A model generated the notes under the pieces. The model saw only the letters and a list, made by a program, of their open reading frames with translations. It ran no database searches and was not told the origin of the DNA. A stretch of 20,000 nt of DNA from Chara braunii (taxonomy: Eukaryota > Streptophyta > Charophyceae > Charales > Characeae), in contig BFEA01000451.1 in assembly GCA_003427395.1 (NCBI GenBank), positions 1,001,768 through 1,021,767 on the forward strand. Reading direction: 5' to 3'. This document shows, piece by piece, positions 10,203 through 17,793 of this stretch. The stretch's first letter is position 1. The number at the start of each line of letters is the position of its first letter. The position numbers and the translations under genes were made by a program.

Positions 10203-10870
10203 TTGATAAAATACTTAGCACAGTCTCCTATACACTCATAGGCATCTGAATACACATACATATACAGAATCTATCTGCTCACATACGGAACTCCTCCCTG
10301 GGGCCCCCTGGGGAGAATTCCGCTGACTTACATATCTTTTCACATATTTGTTTCCTTTTTGCTGCTCAGTGCTGCTAGCAGTCTGAGTACTCTGAGCAAT
10401 CTGTGCCTTTGATGTATAATGGGACCCTGGGGCAGGCAAGGGGATGAAAGGAGGTGCCACTGGTGCCCCCCAGTGGCTCCTTCCGTTTCCTCTGCCTGGC
10501 ACCCAGGCAGGCAATGGTACGCTGGACCCGGTTTCCAGCTAGCATGGATTCAGTATGGCTCAATAGCTCAGGGAAAGGAAGGAACTAGTGTGTAGCGATG
10601 TATCTGGCGCCAGATTAGGGTGAAGAGGTTCCCCCTTCCAACTGAAATCCTGCTCAGTCAATCTCCTGGATCCCAGGGTAATCAATGCTGGCAGAAACAC
10701 CCCACAATTGTGTTCTGATGTACTCCAATTTCAGTCTGTATGAGGGGCGCTGGACCCGCTTTCCAGGAGGTGATACCCCCACCAATAGACGGAGCCTCTC
10801 CCCAGGTGCTAGTGGTGTCTGCTCTTATCAGCACCAAAAAAAAAAAGAAAAAAAGAAAAAGAAAAAAAAA
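10203..10870 (+). other. LINE-A 3' UTR and A-rich tail
   Basis: This follows the ORF2 stop and ends in an A-rich tail at 10836-10870, interrupted by single Gs. The part from about 10560 to 10835 matches the minus-strand DNA beside the tails of LINE-B and LINE-C. Shared landmarks are CTGCTCAGTCAATC (10651), a GTAATCAATGCTG word (10678), CGCTGGACCCGCTTTCC (10746) and a TGCTCTTATCAGCACC end. Because LINE-B joins this block to an ORF2 C-terminus as well, it is the family's 3' UTR. LINE-A has roughly 240 bp more than LINE-B here, including hairpins at 10455-10510 and a second copy of the CGCTGGACCCGGTTTCC word at about 10519. Confidence 0.85.
10455..10510 (+). repeat. two adjacent perfect inverted repeats in the LINE-A 3' UTR
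   Basis: GCCACTGG at 10455-10462 pairs with CCAGTGGC at 10470-10477 across a 7-base loop. CTGCCTGG at 10492-10499 pairs with CCAGGCAG at 10503-10510 across a 3-base loop. Both stems are 8 bp and perfect. They lie in the segment that LINE-B lacks. They could fold in the RNA, but no function is shown. Confidence 0.8.
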
Positions 10871-11247
10871 GGGAGAAGTTCCATGGCATGCTTGTTTCAG
10901 GCGTACTCAAAAGTCAGCATCAAAATTGTAGTTTGAACTTTGAAATGTGTTATTTTGTTTTGAGTCTTGAGTAATGTCCATCTTGTGGAGGTGGCCATGA
11001 AATTTTTTCCACAGCTGCTACATTCTGAAGCTACCTCTTGAGATAGATGAATAGCGCCGCAGTCTCACGCTTTCTTCCGCTGTCCCGGCATACTGTAAAC
11101 CTCTGATAGACTGCTCATTGGACATGGGTGTTCTTGTGGCTGTTTCTTGCCCTCTTATATCCTTTCTGTCAGCGTTTGGCCTCATTTGCCTCAGTTGCGA
11201 GTGTCATAATATTAAGGTACGCTGAGTTGCAGCCAGTGCATGTGAGG
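10871..11247 (+). promoter_or_regulatory. 5' flank of the lumen protein gene, with a candidate splice acceptor
   Basis: Only 377 bp separate the LINE-A tail from the gene's first in-frame ATG, so the promoter is short, lies partly beyond the LINE, or is provided by it. No convincing TATA box is visible. A pyrimidine-rich stretch ending in CTTTCTGTCAG at about 11162-11172 looks like a 3' splice site, so a 5' UTR intron or an upstream exon is possible. The coding frame is open back to about 11107, with an in-frame TGA at 11104-11106, but has no ATG before 11248. Confidence 0.4.
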
Positions 11248-12117
11248 ATGTCGTCCTATGGTGCAGCGGTTGGTTTGCATCATGCCTTCACTGCTACACA
11301 GATGTCCAGATGCTCAGTGGGCATGCCAATAGTGGGAGGAGTGGAGTTCCGGAAGCCAAGGGGTCATGTCCCTGGCGCTGGATGTGTGAAGCGCAGCAGC
11401 AGTGACGTCTGTAGACATGTCGTGGTTGCAACAGAGCAAAGTGTCCGGGCAATTCGCAACAGCAGCACCTTCATGGAGATGGGTAGTGGCAGTGACGAAA
11501 AGGTAGTAGAAGAACAGCCAAGGGAGGAATCAGCAAGTGGGAGCTCCGAGGAGGTAACCACCAAGTCTACATCAAGAGGAAGGATTGGCCTTGGACATAG
11601 GATTGGGGCTGTGACAGTGGCTGCCGCTGCAGCTGCAGCTATGGCTGTTTGCGTTCTACATCCTGTTGGCAATGTGGCCCTTGCCTACAGAGGAGGTGGT
11701 CCTTATGGACAAGAAGTGACTAGAGGTCAGGATCTGACAGGCAAAGACTTCAGCGGGCGGGATCTGACAAAACAGGACTTCAAGACCTCCATTCTGCGGC
11801 AGGCAAACTTCAAGGGTTCAAAGCTACTAGGGGCGAGCTTCTTTGATAGTGATTTGACAGCAGCAAATTTGTCAGACACTGACCTCCGTAACGCCGATTT
11901 CTCCCTTGCAAGGGCACCAAGGGCCAATTTCACCAATGCAAACCTTGAAGGCGCATCAGTGACTGGGAACACGTCCTTTGACGGTGCAACAATCACTGGG
12001 GCAGACTTCACGGATGTCCTCTGGAGAGACGATCAGCGGATGAAGCTGTGTACTGTGGCTGACGGTGTGAACACTGTCACGGGAAATAGCACGAGGGAGA
12101 CCTTGGGCTGTGATTAA
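11248..12117 (+). CDS. thylakoid lumen pentapeptide-repeat protein (TL17 type)
   Basis: The protein has 289 residues from ATG 11248, which has A at -3. Residues 1-75 are rich in Ser, Arg and Val with few acids, as in chloroplast transit peptides. Residues 78-105 are acidic. Residues about 109-146 form a lumen-transfer signal: basic RGRIGLGHR, an alanine-rich hydrophobic core, and ALA before Tyr147. No Arg-Arg pair precedes the core, so Sec-type transport is likelier than Tat. Residues about 162-255 are some 19 pentapeptide repeats with central Leu/Phe (KDFSG, ANFKG, SDLTA, ANLSD, ADFTD), expected to fold as a right-handed beta helix. The tail (DDQRMKLCTVADGVN, then Cys288) matches the conserved end of plant lumen 17.4 kDa proteins, with two cysteines that could pair. 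The mature length is about 143 residues. The biochemical role of the family is unclear. The whole protein is encoded without an intron. Confidence 0.9.
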   Translation: MSSYGAAVGLHHAFTATQMSRCSVGMPIVGGVEFRKPRGHVPGAGCVKRSSSDVCRHVVVATEQSVRAIRNSSTFMEMGSGSDEKVVEEQPREESASGSSEEVTTKSTSRGRIGLGHRIGAVTVAAAAAAAMAVCVLHPVGNVALAYRGGGPYGQEVTRGQDLTGKDFSGRDLTKQDFKTSILRQANFKGSKLLGASFFDSDLTAANLSDTDLRNADFSLARAPRANFTNANLEGASVTGNTSFDGATITGADFTDVLWRDDQRMKLCTVADGVNTVTGNSTRETLGCD

Positions 12118-12958
12118 GGTAAATGACAGGCCGCTTTCTTCTAACTGCAGTGGGCAGAAGCCCGAGCCGAGAAGCAATTGCAGGCAACACGTCACCCCCC
12201 CCTTTCTGTTGTTGTCACCATCCTTACAGTTTAATTCCAAATGATGAAGGAAGAAAACCAAGGGAAAAAATGGGTCATCAGGATTTTACATATGCTGGCT
12301 GGCTGGCTGGCCGATGCCTCATTATCATGTCTTGTTGTCCTGCTGCTGGACCAGTTTTTCTTTGCCTGAGACATTGCCAACCAATTGGTTGATTAGTGAA
12401 GACAGTCAGCAATGTGATACACTCTTTTCTTTTCTGGAGATAGGGGCTTATCAGGTCGACCTTGAACTGCGCACAGACACAGGTGATTCATCTCCCAAAG
12501 GCGCTGCCAATTGCTTCTCTCAGGATCAGCAGAGGGATTTATCGGTCAGATCCGTGTCATGCCTGGTCTTGCATGATGGGGCGCTGAAGAGGCCAAGAGT
12601 CCTCACATTCTGTCATACATCCTCGTCTCCTGTCATTCCCATGCTCCTGAGAGACTATGCATGCATTTCCCTGGGGTTAGGGTTGAAAGCGGGAAACTGA
12701 GGCGCAGCAGGGGAAATCTGCACGTGCGTCTTTGGGATTAGGGGGAGGGAGGGAAAGGAGGGACCAAAGGGGACATGCCAATCTCTCATCCACGGCATGT
12801 GGAGACAGAGGAGAGAAATGTCCAGTTCCTGGCATGTTCTTGGTATTACTAATGACGGTGACCATACCTACATTGTATGTATTTATGCATGGATGTTGAT
12901 TGTCAATACTTCATAAACAACACAACAACCGTCCGCTGTCTCTATTTTGTACAAAAAC
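12118..12958. other. 3' flank of the lumen gene, no second gene seen
   Basis: This stretch must hold the 3' UTR and polyadenylation site of the lumen gene. I see no canonical AATAAA close to the stop. A (GGCT)n microsatellite of four to five units lies at about 12294-12312. Short open frames on both strands have no recognisable motif. The stretch ends at the poly-T of LINE-B, which is the tail of a minus-strand element, so the gene and LINE-B face tail to tail. Confidence 0.6.
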
Positions 12959-13349
12959 TTTTTTTTTTTTTTTTTTTTAACCATCCCTTGCGGGTGCTAG
13001 AGGTGTTAATGAGAGCAATCACTGCTAGCCCCCAAGGGAGACTCCACCTATTAATGGGGAGCATCACCTGCTCGAAAGTGGGTCCAGCGTCCCACATACA
13101 ACCAGGTCCGAGATCGTCTGGGGAGAGCAGCACTGAGGCCTGCCACCATTGGTTGTGCTGGGACCCAGGGGATTGACTGAGCAGGCGTGTACAAGATGTA
13201 GTCTTTGAGTTGCTAATATTGCCCGTCCCCCAGCAAAACAGCTGGGGAATGAGAATGCTTAGGAAAGTTCTGCCTCTTCAATCTCCTACAAGATGCCAAA
13301 TTCAACTCTATTGCACCAGCAGCTTTCTGTCCTTCCTTTTCTCTCATTC

Positions 13350-14123
13350 TCATTCCCCCTCGTGCCATGATAATCGCACTATAGAAAGCTCTGGGGGAGG
13401 GAAGAGTTCTGGGAAGTCTGAGAGGGGTCTCAATGGGACAGTGGGGTCTGAGAGTGTCCAATCTCGGAGAGAGAGGGTGTAGTCTCTAACTAGCATTTCC
13501 TGTTTCTCCCCATCCTCCGGTTCCTCCCCATTCCCCCCTTTCCATATCATTGTTGCCATTCTGCTCCCTTCTTCCCCCCCCAGCCAATCTTTGCTGAAAT
13601 TTTTAGTGATTGTGTGGATTTCTTTTTTAGAGTTGATGAATGTCAGCTTTTCTTTTGCTGAGTCCCACTGTATTGTTATCTCTGTCTGTATGTGCTGCCT
13701 GATTCAGTCTATAAACTCTGGCCCATCCTGTCGACTTCCTTCCATTTCCATTGTGCAGTAGCACCACCATATGGCCCACATAACTGCTTTCTCCCTATGT
13801 AAAACATATTGAGTTCGTAGTCGCTCAGTTGGTCTGGGTGCCAGGTCTCGCAGAGTAGAGCTTTCCAGTCCCAGGGCCATTGCGTGGAGATAGCTGGCAC
13901 CTGATGTGATCCCACCACCTTGAGAGCTGAAGGACGATGTGCTCTATGGTGTGCGACCATTTTCTTGATGTGAAGGCCGTACTGCAGAGCCATACCGACC
14001 CCCTTTTTTTTCAGATGGGTGCGGTCTATCAACCGATCGTTTGTTGGCAGACACCTATGTTCAATCTGCCACTGACGGGACGCCAGCTTGGCTGGTTTGA
14101 TTTTGCTGTGTTTAAACCATTGT
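13350..14123 (-). pseudogene. LINE-B ORF2 C-terminus (zinc-binding region to stop)
   Basis: Minus-strand translation gives KQWFKHSKIKPAKLASRQWQ and then IEHRCLPTNDRLIDRTH, which matches LINE-A's QWFKEQKSKPIKITSLQWQ and IAHRCLPTNDWLTDRT. Further on, CPSALKVWDH-like text needs a one-base shift near 13910. The WAIWW block follows, and then KDWLGG. The last frame (13559 to 13350) has RDYTLSLRDWT and VPLRPLSDFPELFPPPEL, which parallels LINE-A's RDYCLIFKDWT and FPLRPPSDFLNPFPP. The stop is at 13350. At least two frameshifts and one internal stop break it. Confidence 0.88.
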
Positions 14124-14158
14124 TTTTTAACAAGTGGCCCTTGCGAGGTAATGATACT

Positions 14159-15130
14159 AGTGATGATGATGCTACTGATTTTTTTTTTTTTTTTTTAATC
14201 TATGGTATTATAAACTATAACAGCAAAACCTGGCCGCACAATCTATGAGCAACTCCTAGTCTTCCCCCGTATACCAAACAACACTTGAAAGACAATATCA
14301 TCCCAACCAGTTCCAGCGATAGCTGAGGTGTTCTCACTACCTAGACTATACCTGACCCCTTAGGTTGTCATGGCAGGCCCCCCCAATTCGCCACTAGATT
14401 GTCTTCCTCCTTCGACAACTCCCCAGACCTCTCTACCAGGCCTCAAGCTCCTTCTACAAACAGGTTACAGGGCTATGCCCCAGCACCGACCAGAGTCGCT
14501 CTGGCATGGGCAAATCAAGGGCACAGAATACCATAGCTTTGCAAGGCATCCGCCAGGATTCTACCACTTCCGAAATCCTGCATCCGATATGAGAGGAAAA
14601 GTAGATGTCGCTTAGGATTATACGAAAGCCAGACACCTAGCCATAGCCCAGTGATGATGACGGTAATAATGTGAATACTATTGGAAGGTAAAACCTACAT
14701 CCGCACCACGTAGCCGCACCTATGAACAATTTCTAGCCCCCCCCCCAATACCCAATGCAAAACTCCAAAGACAGCATCATCCCAACCAATACCTACCATA
14801 GCTGACATGTCCTCACTGCCTAGACAATACCCGGCCCCTTAGGTTGTCATGGCAGCTCCCCCCAATTCACCACCGGATTGTCTTCCTCCCTCGATGAATC
14901 CCCAGATCTCTCTACCAGGCCTCAAGCTCCTACTACAGCAGGTCACAGGGCTACGCCCCAGCACCGGCCAGCGTCGTTCTGGCGTCAGCAAACCAAAGGC
15001 ACAGAACACCACAGCTTGGCAAGGCGACAACTAGGATTCTACCATCTCGAAAATCCTACGTCCGATATGAGAAGAAACCCAGATGTCTCCAAGGATTGTA
15101 AGAATACAGATAAGCATGACATAGTCTGAT
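14159..15130 (+). repeat. two tandem ~480 bp units inside the insertion
   Basis: Unit 1 is about 14159-14649 and unit 2 about 14650-15130. Aligned landmarks are AGTGATGATGA (14159, 14650), GCCGCAC (14233, 14713), TAGGTTGTCATGGCAG (14361, 14840), TCTACCAGGCCTCAAGCTCC (14433, near 14913) and a TCCGATATGAGA word near 14583 and 15060. The offset stays at 479-491 bp. Identity is roughly 75-80 % by eye. Unit 1 has a 17-18 base T run at about 14180-14197 that unit 2 lacks. Both units give short frames with similar peptides, but differences are spread evenly over codon positions, so I do not call genes. Confidence 0.88.
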
Positions 15131-15527
15131 TAAGAAGATGTAATGGATCTTAGTACATGTTACACCGAAGATTGAAGAAATCTCTCCCCCCCTCTTCCTT
15201 CCCATTACCCAGATTGCTGGCAACGCATCTCAGCCCCAACTTGGGACAAATCCATATTCACCCTCTCTATCCCACAAAGGCATACAGTTCCCTCCCAAAG
15301 TATGCCTCTGCCAACCCTTTACCCTAATCTGCCCACGCTGGGATGTGTACCCCAACCCCAACCCCAGAACAGGGCAACCCCCTAAATCTGCTCACACCCC
15401 CTCCAAGGCGTCACTTCCCACCTTGCGTCGGCCCTGCAGAGTGGAGCTCTCCCCTGTTACGCGAACCTTCCATCCATAAGGAAAAAACTTCAATACACAA
15501 AGAGCGAGAATACAGTTAAAAAATAAA
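15131..15527. other. C-rich remainder of the insertion
   Basis: The plus strand is rich in C with runs such as ACCCCAACCCCAACCCC at about 15349. No open frame of interest and no match to the tandem units is visible. It ends in the A-rich segment that abuts the target duplication. Confidence 0.5.
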
Positions 15528-16310
15528 AAACCATTGTATTCCTTTCAGGGTCTCTTTTGCTACATTCAGGTGTCTCATCCAGCGAGAATCGGCTTTGTCT
15601 CGCAGGTTGAGTTTTGGACGTAGCAGCCGGGAAGTGGATTTAGCGTTCAGGGAGTGCCAATGGTTCTGATGGGCGGTGCTCCGTGGGGTGGGTATTGTCC
15701 AAGCTAGTGTCTCCGGGTCACACGCTAGGTGCGAGACAGGGGTGTTGGCCTAGTAGGCCATCCATTCTTCCTTTTCCTTCAGGACCCGTACCCTGAAGAC
15801 TTCTGTCGGTGGGAGCCATAGGTCCTAAGCCGGGAGAATCCTGATTAAGCGATGGTTGTTTGGCAGCCTAAAGCAGCTGACCAGGACTTCTCTATCAGGA
15901 TGGACGTCTACTATATTGCCAACTGTGTCCTTGTGCTCTCGAAGTGCGACCCAGTCTCCCTCCCTGAGCTGTGGACCTTTACGCAGTATACAGACCCAAT
16001 CTAATAGGACTGCCTCTTTGATTGTTTCTAATGCTTCCCCCGGGTGATGGCAGTATTTCAGCTTGGTTCTCAGTTGGGCTCATGTGACCCAATCTTTCTT
16101 TTTGTGGTCTCAGATGTCTCCTACTCTCAGAACCCCGCGTATGCACCTCTTCCCACCTTGTGGAGGGGAGGTCTACGCCAGGTTTTCAACAGGTTGACCC
16201 AAAAAGGATCATCTCTCAAATATCCCCTTGCCGCATGTCGGTCTGAGCCTTGGGACTGGGTGGAGTACCATGGGATAGCCCAGTAGCAGTATTCAATCTA
16301 CATTGTAGGA
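15528..16310 (-). pseudogene. LINE-B ORF2 segment upstream of the zinc-binding region
   Basis: On the minus strand the text WVNLLKTWRRPPL (about 16150-16210) matches LINE-A's WPSLLETWRRLPL. RGVLRVGDI matches RGVLRLGIS. QLRTKLKYCHH followed by WVCILRKGP matches QLRGILRYYYH followed by WYRILKRGP. VFRVRVLKEKEEWMAY matches VYRVRVIEEKGQRMVF. LRPKLNLRDKADSRWMRHLN matches LRPKRRLRDTVNNQWARHLN. The segment ends in IQWF at the insertion point, and the other half of the protein resumes with QWFK at 14123. Several stops and frame changes are present. The 5' edge near 16310 is set by the last convincing match (FWMIP-like text). Confidence 0.85.
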
Positions 16311-16330
16311 TATAATCCCCAAAAATGGAA

Positions 16331-16990
16331 AATGGACCTCGCTTTTCTTGATCAGCTAAGATCCGTGTTTCGGGGCTTCCTTCAGGTTCTACTCCAAAGG
16401 GTACGTGAAGCCGCGAAGTACGGATCCCTGCTTATCACACACTTGCCCTATCTATGGTTGTGAAGAAGAGGGAAAGGGGAGGGGAGGGCGTAGAAGGGAT
16501 AGAGAAGACAGGAGAGGAGAAAGGGGAAGACGTGTGGCAGGGCCATGTCGATCCACTTATTGGACTGCAGGGTGAGGAGTTTAGAGCCTCTTTACACTCT
16601 GCTGTCTGACTTCTACGATTACTTGGGGATCGACGGGGCCTTCCTACATATAGATGGAGGCGGGAAAAGAGGTTACGAAGATAGGGCCGGGCAAGACTAA
16701 GATTCAGCGGAAGCAAGAAGGAAGAAAGAGTGTGAAGAGAGGGAGAAGAAGACAGAACTTGCCGCCAATGGCACGAAGGAGGGGGCTGGGGAAGCGAGAA
16801 GAGAGTGCATGCAGGAGCACGGCGCAAAAGGATGCATATGCACAGAACTCAAAAAGGCACCAAAACATTTACTCAAAAATGCCAGTTGAAATTGAGAAGT
16901 TCGAAAGAAAATTCTGCATGCAAAGTCTGAAACGTGCAAATTCCTACGCCAATTCCGATTCTATTATCCATCAACAAAAAATTCACGGGG
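16331..16990. other. no recognisable gene between LINE-B and LINE-C
   Basis: On the minus strand a 130-codon frame (16827-16435) is Ser/Pro/Leu-rich and reflects a purine-rich plus strand of GAAGAG-type words. A different minus-strand frame crossing about 16425-16210 is open, but it overlaps LINE-B ORF2 text in another phase. I recognise no domain and cannot tell whether part of this is more LINE-B 5' sequence. Confidence 0.4.
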
Positions 16991-17437
16991 CTTCTTTTTT
17001 TTTTTTCTTTTTTTTTTTTGTGAAACATCTGTGGCAACCTGCTATTGGAGGTGATACGAGCATCCTCCAATAGCAAGGCCCAGTTTATAGACGGCTCCAA
17101 TCTATTGGTGGGGAGTGTCACCTACGGGAAACCGGGTCCAGCGTCCCACTTACAAGATCGGAGACAATATACCTGGCAGATCAGCATTGATTACTCTCTC
17201 ACGAGGGGGTTGACTGTCCGCCCATTTATCAGCCAGGTCACAGCATGTATCTAGGTCTAGCCAAGGGGAGGGTGACAAACTGTCCTCCAATCTACCCTAA
17301 TCCTTCACAGTCATAACCGTGCACGGCAAACCCTAGGCCCCCTCCATGCATAAGGTCGCAGCCCAGCTCCATGATTCTCATTTTCCAGCAGTGGAGGTCG
17401 TCTGCCTACCCTCCCGTATCCTGAGCTGTTCACCTGG
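16991..17437 (-). mobile_element. LINE-C, 3' UTR-only copy of the LINE family
   Basis: A T-rich run at 16995-17019 is the tail of a minus-strand element. Minus-strand DNA next to it carries the family landmarks ACGCTGGACCCGGTTTCC (near 17122-17139), a GTAATCAATGCTG word (near 17185-17200), GGATTAGGGTAGA (near 17300) and an ACAGCTCAGG word (17421-17430) that matches ATAGCTCAGG at about 10563 in LINE-A. No ORF2 protein text is seen beyond 17437, so the copy is severely 5'-truncated. It could instead be a SINE that shares the LINE tail. Confidence 0.75.
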
Positions 17438-17793
17438 CGAAGATCATTCACACGTAGTTTTTATTATGAAGTTACTGGCAAAGGTTTGCAACATCCGCGC
17501 CATATATCATTATTATTCTTAGCCAACTGCCATGCAGATCCCCTGCCATTTCGCCAACCCGATTTCTATCTATTCCTTATTGATTATCCTATCTCCTCCC
17601 CCTATCCAGTGTCCACCACCCAAACGACAAACCAACCTCTCGCCCATCTCCATCATACCACCCACCCAGTGCCAGTCACAAAATATGCCAATCGAGACAG
17701 GCAACAGAGAAAAACCAGGGGGAAACCTTACGTTAAAGAAGACTCCCGACAGGTGATGTTTTCGCAGGAGTGCATTCAAAACACAACACACAT
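17438..17793. other. no recognisable gene
   Basis: This is A/C-rich plus-strand DNA between LINE-C and the minus-strand pseudogene. Overlapping short frames on both strands (for example 17486-17848 and 17824-17570) have no known motif. It may hold the 3' UTR of the pseudogene. Confidence 0.45.

Larger units (their letters stand above)
2580..10870 (+). mobile_element. LINE-A, nearly full-length non-LTR retrotransposon
   Basis: The element runs in sense direction: ORF1 gag-like protein (2680-4503), an extra ORF (4527-5741), ORF2 with endonuclease and reverse transcriptase (5773-10202), a 3' UTR, and an A-rich tail at 10836-10870. LINEs of this kind encode an RNA-binding ORF1 protein and an ORF2 that nicks DNA and copies RNA at the nick. 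ORF1 is open, but ORF2 has at least ten in-frame stops and several frameshifts, so this copy cannot move by itself. The left end is not defined. It could start near 2580, where the pyrimidine-rich array ends, or include that array. I found no target-site duplication by eye. Domain order and the gag type suggest the plant L1-like group. Confidence 0.92.
14114..15537. mobile_element. unclassified 1.4 kb insertion in LINE-B with a 10 bp target duplication
   Basis: AAACCATTGT occurs at 14114-14123 and again at 15528-15537. The aligned site in LINE-A encodes a single IQWF, while LINE-B has QWF at both edges, so the word was duplicated on insertion. The inserted DNA (14124-15527) starts TTTTTAAC and ends GTTAAAAAATAAA just before the second duplicate. 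The A-rich end next to a target duplication fits retroposition on the plus strand. The shared TTTTTTAAC in inverted orientation at the two ends would instead fit a DNA transposon with short terminal repeats, and a 9-11 bp duplication is typical of Mutator-like elements. No transposase or reverse transcriptase is visible. It contains two ~480 bp direct repeats and a C-rich 400 bp stretch. Confidence 0.8.
12959..16330 (-). mobile_element. LINE-B, 5'-truncated minus-strand LINE split by a later insertion
   Basis: Read on the minus strand from about 16330 down to the poly-T at 12959-12978, this element has the C-terminal third of ORF2, the 3' UTR (13349 to 12979) and a 20-base poly(A) tail. Its protein text aligns block by block with LINE-A. 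In the tail segment AVMWAIWWCYCTMEME matches AVIWALWWQRCTLAME, with about 45 % identity by eye, so the two belong to different subfamilies. The element is cut at 14124-15527 by a foreign insertion. No endonuclease or reverse transcriptase core is visible, so the copy is 5'-truncated, as is common for LINEs. The left limit on the minus strand (about 16330) is uncertain. Confidence 0.88.

Noticed and set aside
10560-10870. Independent tRNA-derived SINE at the end of LINE-A
   Set aside because: An A-box-like word is present, but the block is joined to an ORF2 C-terminus in both LINE-A and LINE-B, so a LINE 3' UTR is simpler. No good B box lies at the right distance.
11128-11247. Forty extra N-terminal residues on the lumen protein
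   Set aside because: The extension begins at GTG with no ATG, and contains a likely splice acceptor; ATG 11248 gives a better transit peptide.
13709-14032. Minus-strand 107-codon ORF as an independent gene
   Set aside because: It is a chance open frame through LINE-B ORF2; its first residues (NDRLIDRTH context) continue LINE text, and the true frame shifts away.
14370-15129. Duplicated small coding exon (similar peptides from both units)
   Set aside because: Differences are equally frequent at the three codon positions and unit 2 needs a frameshift, so there is no sign of protein selection.
14159-15130. Pair of LTRs of an LTR retrotransposon
   Set aside because: The two units are directly adjacent with no internal region, primer site or polypurine tract, and lie within a single target duplication.
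15349-15367. Telomere-like CCCCAA repeats
   Set aside because: There are only about three units, with no array and not the plant telomere unit.
16435-16827. Minus-strand 130-codon ORF
   Set aside because: Its Ser/Pro/Leu composition mirrors purine-rich plus-strand DNA, with no motif and no homologous block in the other copies here.
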